Source of the DNA: Solirubrobacter taibaiensis
GTDB lineage: Bacteria > Actinomycetota > Thermoleophilia > Solirubrobacterales > Solirubrobacteraceae
NCBI GenBank assembly: GCA_027587225.1
Contig: JAPDDQ010000016.1
Coordinates: 62,001 to 126,000, forward strand
DNA length: 64,000 nt
Reading direction: 5' to 3'
Part shown: positions 1-8,403 of the stretch, piece after piece
How the letters are laid out: each line of letters starts with the position of its first letter
How positions within the stretch are numbered: position 1 is the first letter of the stretch
Notes under the pieces: model-generated
Seen by the model: the letters and a program-made list of their open reading frames with translations, nothing else
Databases searched by the model: none
Told to the model about the DNA's origin: nothing
Position numbers and translations under genes: made by a program

Positions 1-1
1 T

Positions 2-505
2 GCGCGGGTAGGCACGAGCGCGTTGCGCCGCCGCTCGCAGCTGCTGGCCTGGCGGCCTGACCTCGACGTCGTCGAGATCCGCGGGAACGTGGACACGCGG
101 CTGGCCAAGCGCGAAGCGGGCGAGGTCGACGCCCTGGTGCTGGCGGCGGCCGGGCTCGAGCGCCTGGGCCGCAGCGTCGGGTCCAAGCTCGTCGACGGGG
201 TCTTCGTCCCGGCCGCGGGCCAAGGCGTGATCGCTGTCCAGGGGCACGCGGGCGTGAAGCTGCCCAGCGTCGACCATCCCGCCACGCACGCCGCCCTGGA
301 TGCGGAGCGGTACGTCGTGCGCGAGCTGGAAGCGTCCTGCCACACGCCGATCGGCGTGCTCTCGCTCGAGGGGCGGATGCGCGCGTTCGTGGGCATGCCG
401 GACGGGTCGGAGTGGATCATGGAAGAGGCTGATTCGGCGGAGGAGCTGACCCGGCGCCTGCTCGCCGCGGGAGCGGCCGAGCTGCTGCGAGCGGTGTCGG
501 CGTGA
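2..505 (+). CDS. hemC: Hydroxymethylbilane synthase (porphobilinogen deaminase), 5'-truncated
   Basis: The window opens inside this gene, and 167 C-terminal residues are visible. HemC polymerises four porphobilinogens into hydroxymethylbilane in the cytoplasm. The first residues read GTSALRRRSQL, which matches the family's GTSSLRRxxQL block, followed by the IRGNVDTRL block. Near the end, EASCHTPIG carries the cysteine that binds the dipyrromethane cofactor; the family usually has GGCxxPIG, so the two residues before it are atypical. The stop overlaps the next gene by 4 nt (GTGA), which indicates translational coupling with cobA-hemD. The true start lies upstream of the window. Confidence 0.95.
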   Translation, partial: ARVGTSALRRRSQLLAWRPDLDVVEIRGNVDTRLAKREAGEVDALVLAAAGLERLGRSVGSKLVDGVFVPAAGQGVIAVQGHAGVKLPSVDHPATHAALDAERYVVRELEASCHTPIGVLSLEGRMRAFVGMPDGSEWIMEEADSAEELTRRLLAAGAAELLRAVSA

Positions 506-1923
506 CCGTCTTCCTGGTGGGTGCCGGCCCGGGCGATCCGGGCCTGATGACGGTGCGCTCGCGCGAGTTGATCGCGGAGGCCGACGTGATCCTGTACGAC
601 CGGCTGATTCCGCCGGGGGCGCTGGATGGGGCCCGCTCGGACGCGGAGCTGGTGTACGTGGGCAAGATCGGCGGCGGGCCACAGATGCCGCAGGAGGAGA
701 TCGACCGCCTGCTGATCCAGTACGGCACGGGTCCGCGCACCGTGGTCCGCCTCAAGGGCGGCGACCCGTTCGTATTCGGGCGCGGCGGCGAGGAGGCCCA
801 GGTGCTGCGCGCCGCGGGCATCCCGTTCGAGATCGTGCCGGGCATCACGGCCGGCATCTCGGCGCCGGCCTACGCGGGGATTCCGGTCACGCACCGCGAG
901 CACGCCAGCGGCGTCGCGTTCGTCACCGGGCACGAGGACGGGACCTTGGACTGGGAGGCGCTGGCACGCTTCCCGGGGACGCTGGTGTTCTACATGGGCG
1001 TGAAGGCGCTGCCGCGGATCGCTTCGCGGCTGGTCGCGGGCGGACGGTCGTCCGACGAGCCCGTCGCGGTCATCGAGCGCGGGACGCTGCCGGGACAGAA
1101 GACCGTCGTGTCCTCGTTGTCGCGCGTGGTCGAGGACGCCGCGGGGATTCGGGCGCCGGCGATCACGCTGGTCGGGCCGGTGGCCGGGCTGCGAGAGGAG
1201 ATCGCGTGGCTCGAGCAGCGGCCGCTGTTCGGCCGCACCGTCGCCGTCACGCGGGCGCGGGCGCAGGCGTCGGCGTTGGCCGAGCGGCTGCGCGGACTCG
1301 GCGCGGCGACGGTCGAGGCGCCGGCCATCCGCACGCAGCCGCTCGAGCTCACGCTCCCGCCGCTCCGCGACTACGACCTGCTGTGCGTCACCTCGCCCGC
1401 GGGCGCCGACTACCTCTTCACGCACCTGCGCGACGCCCGGGAGCTCGCGGGCGTGACCGTGGCGGCGATCGGGCCGGGGACGGCGCGGGCGCTGCGGGCG
1501 CACGGTGTCGATCCCGACGTGGTGCCCGAGCGGGCCGTCGCCGAGGGGCTGATCGAGGCGCTCGCGGAGTTCGAGTTCTCGCGCGTGCTCGTCGCGCGGG
1601 CGCGCGAGGGGCGGGACGTGCTGCCGGACGCGCTGCGGGCGCGAGGCGTGCACGTGGAGGTCGCCGCGCTGTACGAGACGGTGGCCCAGCCGCTGTCGGA
1701 CGAGGCGCGCGAGGCCGCCGCCGCCGCGGACTACCTGCTGTTCACGTCCGGCTCGTCCGTGCGGTTCTTCGCCGAGGCCGGCGGTTCGCTCTCCGGCCCG
1801 AAGCTCGTCTCGATCGGGCCCGCGACGTCGGACGTCCTGCGCGAGCTCGGCGCCGCGCCGGACCTCGAAGCCGACCCGCACACGCCCGACGGGTTGATCG
1901 CGGCGCTGCTCGCGGATCGATAA
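502..1923 (+). CDS. cobA-hemD: Uroporphyrinogen-III C-methyltransferase / uroporphyrinogen-III synthase fusion
   Basis: This is a 473-residue two-domain enzyme. Residues 1 to about 235 form a tetrapyrrole methylase (SUMT/CobA) with VGAGPGDPGL at the N terminus and RLKGGDPFVFGRGGEE near residue 83. From about residue 238 (GRTVAVTRARAQ) a HemD domain runs to the end. Together they cyclise hydroxymethylbilane to uroporphyrinogen III and methylate it twice to precorrin-2, the precursor of siroheme and cobalamin. This fusion is common in Gram-positive bacteria. The GTG start overlaps the hemC stop. The stop codon lies inside a palindrome that abuts the next gene. Confidence 0.95.
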   Translation: MTVFLVGAGPGDPGLMTVRSRELIAEADVILYDRLIPPGALDGARSDAELVYVGKIGGGPQMPQEEIDRLLIQYGTGPRTVVRLKGGDPFVFGRGGEEAQVLRAAGIPFEIVPGITAGISAPAYAGIPVTHREHASGVAFVTGHEDGTLDWEALARFPGTLVFYMGVKALPRIASRLVAGGRSSDEPVAVIERGTLPGQKTVVSSLSRVVEDAAGIRAPAITLVGPVAGLREEIAWLEQRPLFGRTVAVTRARAQASALAERLRGLGAATVEAPAIRTQPLELTLPPLRDYDLLCVTSPAGADYLFTHLRDARELAGVTVAAIGPGTARALRAHGVDPDVVPERAVAEGLIEALAEFEFSRVLVARAREGRDVLPDALRARGVHVEVAALYETVAQPLSDEAREAAAAADYLLFTSGSSVRFFAEAGGSLSGPKLVSIGPATSDVLRELGAAPDLEADPHTPDGLIAALLADR

Positions 1924-1938
1924 AGGGCCAGGCCCTTT
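1922..1938. promoter_or_regulatory. Perfect 8-bp hairpin between cobA-hemD and the SAM hydrolase gene
   Basis: AAAGGGCC, one A, then GGCCCTTT form a perfect inverted repeat. It begins inside the TAA stop of cobA-hemD and ends on the base before the next ATG. It fills the place where a ribosome binding site would be. It could be a translational control hairpin, a weak attenuator or an operator. The function is not known. Confidence 0.5.
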
Positions 1939-2664
1939 ATGTTCGTCACGTTCCTCTCCGACTACGGGCCCGGCGACGAGTACGTCGGCGTGGTCGAGGG
2001 CGTGATCGCGTCGATCGCTCCGGAAGTGCGCGTGATTCACCTCGGGCACGGCGTGCCGGCGCAGGACGTGCGGACGGGCTCGCGGCGCCTCGCGCGGGCG
2101 CTGCCGTTCGCCCCCGCGGGCGTGCACCTGGCCGTAGTCGATCCGGGCGTCGGCGGTGCGCGGCGGGCCGTGGCGGTGCGATGTGGCGCGCGCTGGCTCG
2201 TCGGGCCGGACAACGGGCTGCTGGTCCCGGCGGCGGAGTCGCTGGGGATCGACGAAGTGATCGAGGTGAGCGCTTCGCGGTGGCGGCTCGAGCCCGTCTC
2301 GGCCACGTTCCACGGGCGCGATCTCTTCGGGCCGGTCGCCGCACATCTGGCGCTCGGCGAGATCCCGGACGGGCCGCGCAGCAATGGGGACGAGCTCGTA
2401 CGGCTGCCCGCGTTGCCCGCGGGTAAGGTCCACGTCGTGGAAGTCGACGGATTCGGCAACCTGATCACCGACGCGGCGCTGCCGTCGTCCGCCGTGCGCA
2501 TCGCCGGACACGAGGTGGCCGTCGGCCGCACGTTCGGCGACGTCCCGCCCGGCGGGCTGGTGATCTACGAGGACTCCGCGGGTGACGTGGCGGTGGCGGT
2601 CAACGGCGGCGATGCCGCCGCCCTGCTCGGCGTGCGCGCCGGAGATGAACTGGAGCTGTCATGA
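1939..2664 (+). CDS. SAM hydrolase (DUF62 / SAM hydroxide adenosyltransferase family)
   Basis: The protein has 241 residues. The N terminus FVTFLSDYGPGDEYVG is the hallmark of the DUF62 family. It is followed by VDPGVGGAR, GPDNGLL, FHGRDLFGPVAAHLA and DGFGNLITDA, the usual order of conserved blocks. Members from ordinary bacteria hydrolyse S-adenosylmethionine to adenosine and methionine; a few specialised relatives are fluorinases or chlorinases. Hydrolysis is the likely activity here because no halometabolite genes are near. The ATG has no visible ribosome binding site and directly follows a hairpin. The end overlaps birA by 4 nt. Confidence 0.88.
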   Translation: MFVTFLSDYGPGDEYVGVVEGVIASIAPEVRVIHLGHGVPAQDVRTGSRRLARALPFAPAGVHLAVVDPGVGGARRAVAVRCGARWLVGPDNGLLVPAAESLGIDEVIEVSASRWRLEPVSATFHGRDLFGPVAAHLALGEIPDGPRSNGDELVRLPALPAGKVHVVEVDGFGNLITDAALPSSAVRIAGHEVAVGRTFGDVPPGGLVIYEDSAGDVAVAVNGGDAAALLGVRAGDELELS

Positions 2665-3338
2665 CGCTGGGTGAGCCCCGCGAGCATCACGAGACGATCG
2701 GGTCGACCAACGCGCGGGCACGCAAGTTGGCCGACAAGGGCGCGTCGCACGGGACGCTCGTCACGGCCGACGAGCAGACCAAGGGCCGCGGACGCCAGGG
2801 ACGCACCTGGGTCACGCCGCCCCGCGTGGCGATCGCGGCGTCTTTGGTCCTGCGGGAGTTCGACGACCTGCTGCCGCTGCGGGCCGGGCTGGCGGTGGCC
2901 GACGTGGCGGGGCCTGACGCGCTGGTGAAGTGGCCCAACGACGTCTGGCTGGACGGGCGCAAGGTGGCCGGCATCCTCGCCGAGAGCAAGGCCTCGGAGT
3001 GGGCGGTGCTCGGGATCGGCGTGAACGTCGCCGTCGACGTGGCCGCGCTGCCCGAGGAGGCGGCGGAGGTCGCCGGAACCCTGGGCAAGTCGCCCGCTGA
3101 CGTCGAGCCGACGCTCGTCGCGCTGCTGACCGCGCTGGAGAAGCGGCTCGGTCAGGATCGCGTGTCGGTGCTCGCCTCCCTGCGGGAGCGCGACGCGCTG
3201 CTCGGCCGGCGCGTGCGCTGGCAGGACGGCGAAGGCCTCGGCGCCGGGATCGACGAGTCCGGCGCGCTCCGGGTGGACGTGAACGGGCGCGAGATCACGC
3301 TCACCGCGGGCGAGGTCACGCTCAGCGCGCGTCCATGA
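2661..3338 (+). CDS. birA: Biotin--[acetyl-CoA-carboxylase] ligase
   Basis: This is a 225-residue biotin protein ligase that activates biotin to biotinyl-AMP and attaches it to the carrier domain of carboxylases. The visible blocks are ETIGSTNARA, the biotin/AMP loop KGRGRQGRTW, VKWPNDVW with the catalytic lysine segment, and GIGVNV. There is no N-terminal helix-turn-helix, so it is a monofunctional group I enzyme and not a repressor. The ATGA overlap with the SAM hydrolase gene suggests co-translation. Its 3' end overlaps the convergent methyltransferase gene by 17 nt. Confidence 0.95.
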   Translation: MTLGEPREHHETIGSTNARARKLADKGASHGTLVTADEQTKGRGRQGRTWVTPPRVAIAASLVLREFDDLLPLRAGLAVADVAGPDALVKWPNDVWLDGRKVAGILAESKASEWAVLGIGVNVAVDVAALPEEAAEVAGTLGKSPADVEPTLVALLTALEKRLGQDRVSVLASLRERDALLGRRVRWQDGEGLGAGIDESGALRVDVNGREITLTAGEVTLSARP

Positions 3339-4281
3339 CCGACAACCCGGCCGGGGAATCGGTCGGGTGCACGGTGATGTGGTGGAACCCCGCGCGCTCC
3401 AGCAGCGCGCGGAACTCGGCCTCGGTGCGCTCGCGCGCGCCGAGCAGGAGCAGCATGTGCAGGTCCATGCGGATCGCCGCGGGCTTGTCCCGCGCGTGGC
3501 GCGGCAGGATGGCGTCGACGATCAGCACGCGGCCGGCCTCGCGCATGGCGCGTCTGACGGTGGCGAGGATGCGCAGCGCGTCCTCGTCGTCCCAGTCGTG
3601 CAAGACGCGGCTCAGCAGGTAGGCGTCGGCGCCCGGTGGGACGGCCTCGAAGAAGTCGCCGGCCACGACCTTCGGGACGTGCGGGCGGGCGGCTTCGATG
3701 GCGGCGGGGCGATCGAACAGCGTTGCGTCGAGGTGCGGGGCTTGTCGCAGGATCGCGTTGAGGAGGACGCCGCGGCCGCCGCCCACGTCGACGAGGGTCT
3801 TGAGCAGAGTGAAGTCGTAGGCGGCGACGACCGCTTGGGCCTCCTGCTCGGCGCGGCCCGCCATGCTCGCTTCGAACGCCGCCTCGTGACTCGGGTACTG
3901 GTCGAGGTGGGTGAAGAAGGGCGCGTCATAGATGCGCTCGAACGCCGTCCCGCCGTGTTTGACGGCGTCGAGCAGGCCCTCGGCGCCGTGGAAGTACAGC
4001 TCGCCGCGGACGAGCGCGGGGCCTTTCAGCGCGGGCAGGTGCGCGCCGAGCGCGGTCAGTGCGAACGTGCCTTCGTCCTCGCTGACGACGTCTTCGAGTG
4101 CCAGGCCGCGGAGGACGCGCGTCAGGGCGTCGGCGTCGACGTGTAGCTCGTCCGCGAGGGCAGCGGCCGTCTTCGGCTCGGTCAGCGCCTCGGCGACGCC
4201 GAGCTTCGCGGCCACGTACAGCAGCTGCGTCGTGACGAAGCCGTCCATGAGGCGGAGCAGCTGCCAGGCGTCATCGGGCAC
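3322..4281 (-). CDS. SAM-dependent O-methyltransferase (plant-type / AcnB-like family 2)
   Basis: The protein has 319 residues. The N-terminal third is a winged-helix dimerisation domain (around DADALTRVLRGLALEDVVSE). The C-terminal part is a Rossmann methyltransferase with the SAM loop LVDVGGGRGVLL and the catalytic segment SRVLHDWDDEDALRIL, whose histidine is the usual general base, followed by AGRVLIVDAILP. The architecture matches small-molecule O-methyltransferases such as hydroxyneurosporene or acetylserotonin methyltransferases. The substrate cannot be told. The GTG start overlaps the upstream gene's stop by 11 nt, so it is probably the last gene of a three-gene unit with the two unknown proteins. 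Confidence 0.88.
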   Translation of the reverse strand: MPDDAWQLLRLMDGFVTTQLLYVAAKLGVAEALTEPKTAAALADELHVDADALTRVLRGLALEDVVSEDEGTFALTALGAHLPALKGPALVRGELYFHGAEGLLDAVKHGGTAFERIYDAPFFTHLDQYPSHEAAFEASMAGRAEQEAQAVVAAYDFTLLKTLVDVGGGRGVLLNAILRQAPHLDATLFDRPAAIEAARPHVPKVVAGDFFEAVPPGADAYLLSRVLHDWDDEDALRILATVRRAMREAGRVLIVDAILPRHARDKPAAIRMDLHMLLLLGARERTEAEFRALLERAGFHHITVHPTDSPAGLSVMDAR

Positions 4282-5653
4282 GCGAACGCAGGCGTGGGAG
4301 GAAGCGGCGCGACTTGCTGCTGTGGCGGGCGGTGAACTCGTCCCACTCGGCCTGGCGGCGCGGCCCGAGGTGCGAGCGGATCTCGTCGTCGTCGCGGCGA
4401 TACGGACGGGCGGCCGGCGCGAGGACCTCGTCGTGGAGGCTGTGGCCGGTGCCGTTCGGGGCCTTGGCCCAGATGCTGAACGTGACGGCGAGCAGCTCGA
4501 GCGGGTCCTCGGCGTCGTGCAGCGCGTTGGTCAGCGCGAACGTCATCGCCTCGTCGAAGCGCTTCGTGCCCGTCGCCTCGCGGAGCCGCTCGATCGCGTC
4601 GAAGTAGCCCTCGAGCGTCTGCGGGGAGACCAGCTCGTGCGCGACGATCGTCAGCAGCTCCTCGGACCGCAGCGGTGGGACCTCGTGGTTCGGGGCGAGC
4701 GCGCGGGCCGCGACCCGGCCCCAGGCGTCGAAGCGGTGCGTCGAACCGGGGCGCCGCGCGGACGCGTACCACGCGCAGTACGCCGGGAGCTCGAGGTGGT
4801 TCGGCAGGCCGCGCAGCGCCAGCGCGAGCGGATCGCCCTTGTCGGGCGCCTCGATCGACTCCTCCATCAGCAGCGCCGAGGCCCGCTTGACGTCCAGCTC
4901 CGGCGGGCGGCGCTCCGCGTCGTGGAACACCCGCAGCAGCTCGGCGTGCTCCTCCTTGGTCTGCGGGCCGTCATCGCCCCACAGCGCGCGCACGTCCCCC
5001 ACGGCGTGCGGATCCAGCATCAGCAGCGTCTTCGCGGACTGCCCGCGCCGGTCCGGGTACCGGTCCACCACCGCCCACAGGTAGACGGACATCACGGCGA
5101 GGCTCGGGTGCGCCGTCGCCGTGCGCTTGAGCGCGACCAGCGCCTGGTCGTTCTTGCACAGCTCCCGCAGCAGCGGGCGACGAGTCAGGTCGTTCGCGAC
5201 CGTCTCCGCGAGCTGCTCGGCGATCGAGCCGATCAGCGGGTCGAGCAGCGCCTGGCGCCCGATCTCGGTCAGTGCGCCCTGGACCGTGTCCAGCTCGAAG
5301 CCCTCGGCGATCACCGCCGCCGCGCGTTCGTCGATTCGCCGGTCCGCGCCGAGCAGCCCGAGCTCGACGCCCGTCGCGAGCAGCGTGCCGCTCTCGGGCG
5401 TGCCGCTCAGCTCCTCGACCAGTTCGATCCACGGCTCGATCACGCCGGCCGACGGCTTCGTGGGCGCGTGCACGCCGACGAACGGCACATCCTCAGGGAG
5501 CTCAGCGGCGAGCGGGATCACCCGCGCGAGCGCCGCGTCGGCCAGCACCCGCGAGTCCTCGCCCGCCGGCATCCGCCGCGCGAGCAGGTGCAGGTTCAGC
5601 CATGCATCGATGGACTTCTTGTCCGCGTCCCGCCATTCCGTGGTGCTGGTCAC
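4271..5653 (-). CDS. Hypothetical protein, 460 aa, alpha-helical
   Basis: I do not recognise this protein. It is 460 residues, soluble and predicted mostly helical, with no signal peptide, membrane segment or obvious catalytic motif. The C terminus is basic (SSKSRRFLPRLRSRAR). The GTG start overlaps the stop of the upstream gene by 4 nt (GTGA), so the two are almost certainly co-translated and may form a complex. Codon use looks like its neighbours. A weak guess is that the pair corresponds to N- and C-terminal parts of GTPase-associated proteins, but nothing in the sequence proves it. Confidence 0.75.
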   Translation of the reverse strand: MTSTTEWRDADKKSIDAWLNLHLLARRMPAGEDSRVLADAALARVIPLAAELPEDVPFVGVHAPTKPSAGVIEPWIELVEELSGTPESGTLLATGVELGLLGADRRIDERAAAVIAEGFELDTVQGALTEIGRQALLDPLIGSIAEQLAETVANDLTRRPLLRELCKNDQALVALKRTATAHPSLAVMSVYLWAVVDRYPDRRGQSAKTLLMLDPHAVGDVRALWGDDGPQTKEEHAELLRVFHDAERRPPELDVKRASALLMEESIEAPDKGDPLALALRGLPNHLELPAYCAWYASARRPGSTHRFDAWGRVAARALAPNHEVPPLRSEELLTIVAHELVSPQTLEGYFDAIERLREATGTKRFDEAMTFALTNALHDAEDPLELLAVTFSIWAKAPNGTGHSLHDEVLAPAARPYRRDDDEIRSHLGPRRQAEWDEFTARHSSKSRRFLPRLRSRAR

Positions 5654-7005
5654 GCGCGCTTCTCCCGCTTGAGGGACTCCTCGAGCTCCGCGAGGGACAT
5701 CCCGATCTCCTGCTCTTCCAACACTTCCTCTGCGACCTCGGGCTCGGGCTCCGGTTCGGGCGCCGCGCCCAACGACTGCGCGAACGCGTCGAGCGAGATC
5801 CCCAGCTCGTACGTCATCTCGGCCGCCGGTTCAGGCTCGGGTGCCACCGGCTCAGGCAACACCGGCAAGGTCTCGTCGGGCTGCACGCTCTCCGTCTTGA
5901 GGTCGGACAACAGGCTCGACCAGGCATCCATGTCCGGCAGCGGCTCCTCACCGGGCTCCTCGGGCGGCTCCACGTCGAACGGCACGGACACCACGACATC
6001 GTCGGGGATCACGGCGCCCGGCGCGGGCTCGAAGACCGGCTCCTCCTCCACCGCCTCCTTCGGGATGAGCTCGAACGGCACCTCGATGATCTCGTCGTCA
6101 CGGATCAGGTACGGGTCGTCAGTCGCCGCTACCGGTTCGGGCTCGGGTTCGGGCTCGGGCTCCTCGACGACGTCGGCCTCGAGGATCAGCTCGGGTTCGG
6201 GTTCGACGACGTCCGGCAACAGGATCTGCTCCGCCTCGCGGACGACCAAAGAGACGCTTGCGGCGCCGGTTGGGAGCGCGGCGGCAGCGCGGGCGGCCTC
6301 GCGGACATGCCCCGCGGTGGCGAGCTCGGTGATGAGCTGCAGGGCGAGCGGGAGTTGGTGGGGGGCGATGAGCTCCGTCGCGCCGCCGTGGACGGCGAGG
6401 GCGAGGCCGTCCGGCTCTTCCAAGCGGGCGACCGCGGTGCGGAGCTCGCCGCTTGCGGCCAACTGCACGGCCACGCGGGCGTAGAGGCTCGGGATGAGGT
6501 CGCAGGGCTGGGTGGTGTCGATCGCGCCCGGCTCGTCGGCGACACGGACTCGCGCGTCCTCGTCACCGGCGGTCGAGAAGGTCAGCGCCGCGCCGTCCGG
6601 GAGCGCGTAGGCGAGCCAGGCGATCCAGGCCAGTCGGAGGTCCTCATCCGGCTCGGAGAAGACGACCGGGCCGGCCAATGCGGCGTCCAGCAGCCGGGTC
6701 GCGACGCCGGGCGGGGCGTCCGCGAGGAAGCCGAGGTCGATCGGGCGGGTCTGGACCTCGTCGAAGTCGCCGTCGTCCTGCTGCCAGCCCGACAACTCGA
6801 TCGGAAAGACGCCGTCGAGGCCGGCGACGACGTGCGTGAAGTCGCCGACGCGGCGGGCGGCGACCATCCCGAGCCCATCGACCGCGCTGGCGCGCAGACC
6901 ATCGCCGCGCGGAAGCGCCTCGAGCAGCATGCCCGAGTCCAGGTCGGGGCTGGATGCGAGCACCTGGTCGGAGTCGAAGTACGCCTGCGGGTGGGCACTC
7001 GCCAC
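5650..7005 (-). CDS. Hypothetical protein with acidic Glu-Pro-rich middle and tail
   Basis: The protein has 451 residues from a GTG at 7005 (MASAHPQAYFDSDQ). An open frame continues upstream to 7557 but runs antisense through lysE, so the later start is preferred. Residues 1 to about 250 look globular. The rest is acidic and proline-rich, with EP repeats such as EPEPEPEPEPVA and APEPEPEPEVAEE, and a final basic KREKRA. No membrane segment or known catalytic motif is seen. It is coupled to the following unknown gene by a GTGA overlap. The N-terminal part resembles GTPase-associated protein N-domains only loosely. Confidence 0.65.
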   Translation of the reverse strand: MASAHPQAYFDSDQVLASSPDLDSGMLLEALPRGDGLRASAVDGLGMVAARRVGDFTHVVAGLDGVFPIELSGWQQDDGDFDEVQTRPIDLGFLADAPPGVATRLLDAALAGPVVFSEPDEDLRLAWIAWLAYALPDGAALTFSTAGDEDARVRVADEPGAIDTTQPCDLIPSLYARVAVQLAASGELRTAVARLEEPDGLALAVHGGATELIAPHQLPLALQLITELATAGHVREAARAAAALPTGAASVSLVVREAEQILLPDVVEPEPELILEADVVEEPEPEPEPEPVAATDDPYLIRDDEIIEVPFELIPKEAVEEEPVFEPAPGAVIPDDVVVSVPFDVEPPEEPGEEPLPDMDAWSSLLSDLKTESVQPDETLPVLPEPVAPEPEPAAEMTYELGISLDAFAQSLGAAPEPEPEPEVAEEVLEEQEIGMSLAELEESLKREKRA

Positions 7006-7047
7006 ACAGCAAACGCTACCCGGACAGGCACGTAAGCTTGCCGGTAG

Positions 7048-7650
7048 ATGCTGTGGGCCTTCCTTCCGATCGCGGTGTTGGTGACGGTTACGCCCGGTGC
7101 GGCCACCGCGATGGTCATCCGGAGCGCGCTGCGTGGCGGGGTCAGGGCGGGGATCCACACGATCGCGGGCAACTCGGTCGGCGTGGTCGCCTGGGCGCTG
7201 CTGTCGATCGCGGGAATCTCCGCGCTGGTGGCGGCGTCGGAGGTCGCGTTCGCCACGCTCAAGGTCGTCGGCGCGGTCGTGCTCGTCTATCTCGGCGTGC
7301 AGTCGCTGCGGCGCGCGGGCGCGCGCGAGGAACCGCTCACGCGGACCCAGAGGCCGTTCCGCGACGGGGTCGTGACCTCGCTCGCGAACCCCAAGCTCGC
7401 CGTGTTCTTCGTCGCGCTCTTCCCGCAGTTCGTCGGTAAGAGTGGGAACGTGCTGGCGACCACGTTGCTGATGGCGGCGCTGATCGTCGCGTTCGACTGG
7501 GTCTGGTACGGCGTGCTGGCGATCCTGGCCAGCCGCGCCAAGGCCGGCTTCATGCACAGCCGCGGGGGCCGCTGGATGGAGCGGGCCACCGGCGCGGTGC
7601 TGATCGGCCTGGGCCTACGCGTCGCGCTGAGCGGCGACGCTCGCCTGTAG
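7048..7650 (+). CDS. LysE/RhtB family amino-acid exporter
   Basis: This is a 200-residue inner-membrane protein with about six hydrophobic segments. The N terminus AFLPIAVLVTVTPGAATAMV contains the TPGP-like signature of the LysE/RhtB family in a TPGA form. LANPKLAVFFVALFPQFV is the second conserved block. Such proteins export amino acids or derivatives. It is transcribed divergently from the unknown gene pair, with 42 bp between the starts. Its last 36 nt overlap the convergent SDR gene. The substrate is unknown. Confidence 0.9.
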   Translation: MLWAFLPIAVLVTVTPGAATAMVIRSALRGGVRAGIHTIAGNSVGVVAWALLSIAGISALVAASEVAFATLKVVGAVVLVYLGVQSLRRAGAREEPLTRTQRPFRDGVVTSLANPKLAVFFVALFPQFVGKSGNVLATTLLMAALIVAFDWVWYGVLAILASRAKAGFMHSRGGRWMERATGAVLIGLGLRVALSGDARL

Positions 7651-8403
7651 CCGCCGCATCCCGGCGATCCAGCGGTCGTAGTCGGCGCCCTTGCGCCGGA
7701 AGAACTCGAGCACCTCGGGGTGCGGGAGGATGAGGAACGTCTCCGTCGCCAAGCCGGCGACGACGACCTCGGCGACGTCCGCCGGCTCCAGCACGGTGCC
7801 CGCGGCCTTGACGACGTTGCCCGCCCCGCCGGAGCCGTGCAGGAGGTCGGTATTGACGCCCATCGGGCACAGGCAGCTCACGCCGACGCCGCGGGCGCCG
7901 TAGGTGACCGACAACCACTCCGCGAACGCGACGGCGGCGTGCTTGGTCACCGCGTACGGCGCGGAGCCGATCTGCGTGACGAGTCCCGCCGCGGAGGCGG
8001 TCGTGAGGAAGTAGCCCGTGCCGCGCTCGAGCCAGCCCGGCAGGAGCCGCTCCGCCGCGTACACGTGCCCGCGCAGGTTGACGCCGAGCGCGAGCTCCCA
8101 CTCGGCGGTCGCGCCCAGCCCGTCGCCGACGGCGACGCCCGCGTTCGCGCAGAAGAGGTCGACCGTCCCGAACGCGCTCTCGGCGGCCCCGATCAACGCG
8201 TCGGCGTGCGCGGGATCGGCCACGTCGCACGCGAAGGCCAGCGCACCTTCGCCGATCTCCGCCGCGACCGCCTCGGCCCCGGCCTGATCGAGGTCCGCGA
8301 CGACGACGCCCCGGGCGCCTTCAGCCGCGAACCGCAGTGCCAACGCTCGGCCGATCCCAGCCGCGCCGCCCGTGACGACCGCGACCTTCTCGGCCAACTG
8401 CAT
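7615..8403 (-). CDS. Short-chain dehydrogenase/reductase (SDR)
   Basis: This is a 262-residue classical SDR. The NAD(P) loop TGGAAGIGRALALRF is at the N terminus, NAGVAVGDG follows, and the active-site YxxxK appears as YAVTK. VVADLDQ after the second strand, with its aspartate, suggests NAD(H). The substrate is not evident. The start is one base beyond the stop of the upstream helicase gene, so it may be co-transcribed with it. The 3' end overlaps lysE in convergent orientation. Confidence 0.9.
   Translation of the reverse strand: MQLAEKVAVVTGGAAGIGRALALRFAAEGARGVVVADLDQAGAEAVAAEIGEGALAFACDVADPAHADALIGAAESAFGTVDLFCANAGVAVGDGLGATAEWELALGVNLRGHVYAAERLLPGWLERGTGYFLTTASAAGLVTQIGSAPYAVTKHAAVAFAEWLSVTYGARGVGVSCLCPMGVNTDLLHGSGGAGNVVKAAGTVLEPADVAEVVVAGLATETFLILPHPEVLEFFRRKGADYDRWIAGMRRLQASVAAQRDA

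Noticed and set aside
1939-2664. Possible fluorinase or chlorinase
   Set aside because: The family includes halogenating enzymes, but nothing nearby suggests organohalogen synthesis and the conserved blocks fit the common SAM hydrolases.
5690-6200. Tandem DNA repeat in the EP-rich region
   Set aside because: The repeats are short Glu-Pro codons (GAGCCC-like units read on the minus strand) with varied third bases, so they are protein-level low complexity and not a satellite.
3932-6484. 850-codon open frame on the plus strand
   Set aside because: It is antisense to the two unknown genes. The amino-acid composition changes abruptly along it. The overlapping GTGA junctions support the minus-strand genes.
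7006-7557. N-terminal extension of the EP-rich hypothetical protein
   Set aside because: The extension is antisense to lysE and is composed of Arg/Asp/Gln-rich shadow sequence. The GTG at 7005 gives a more natural start.
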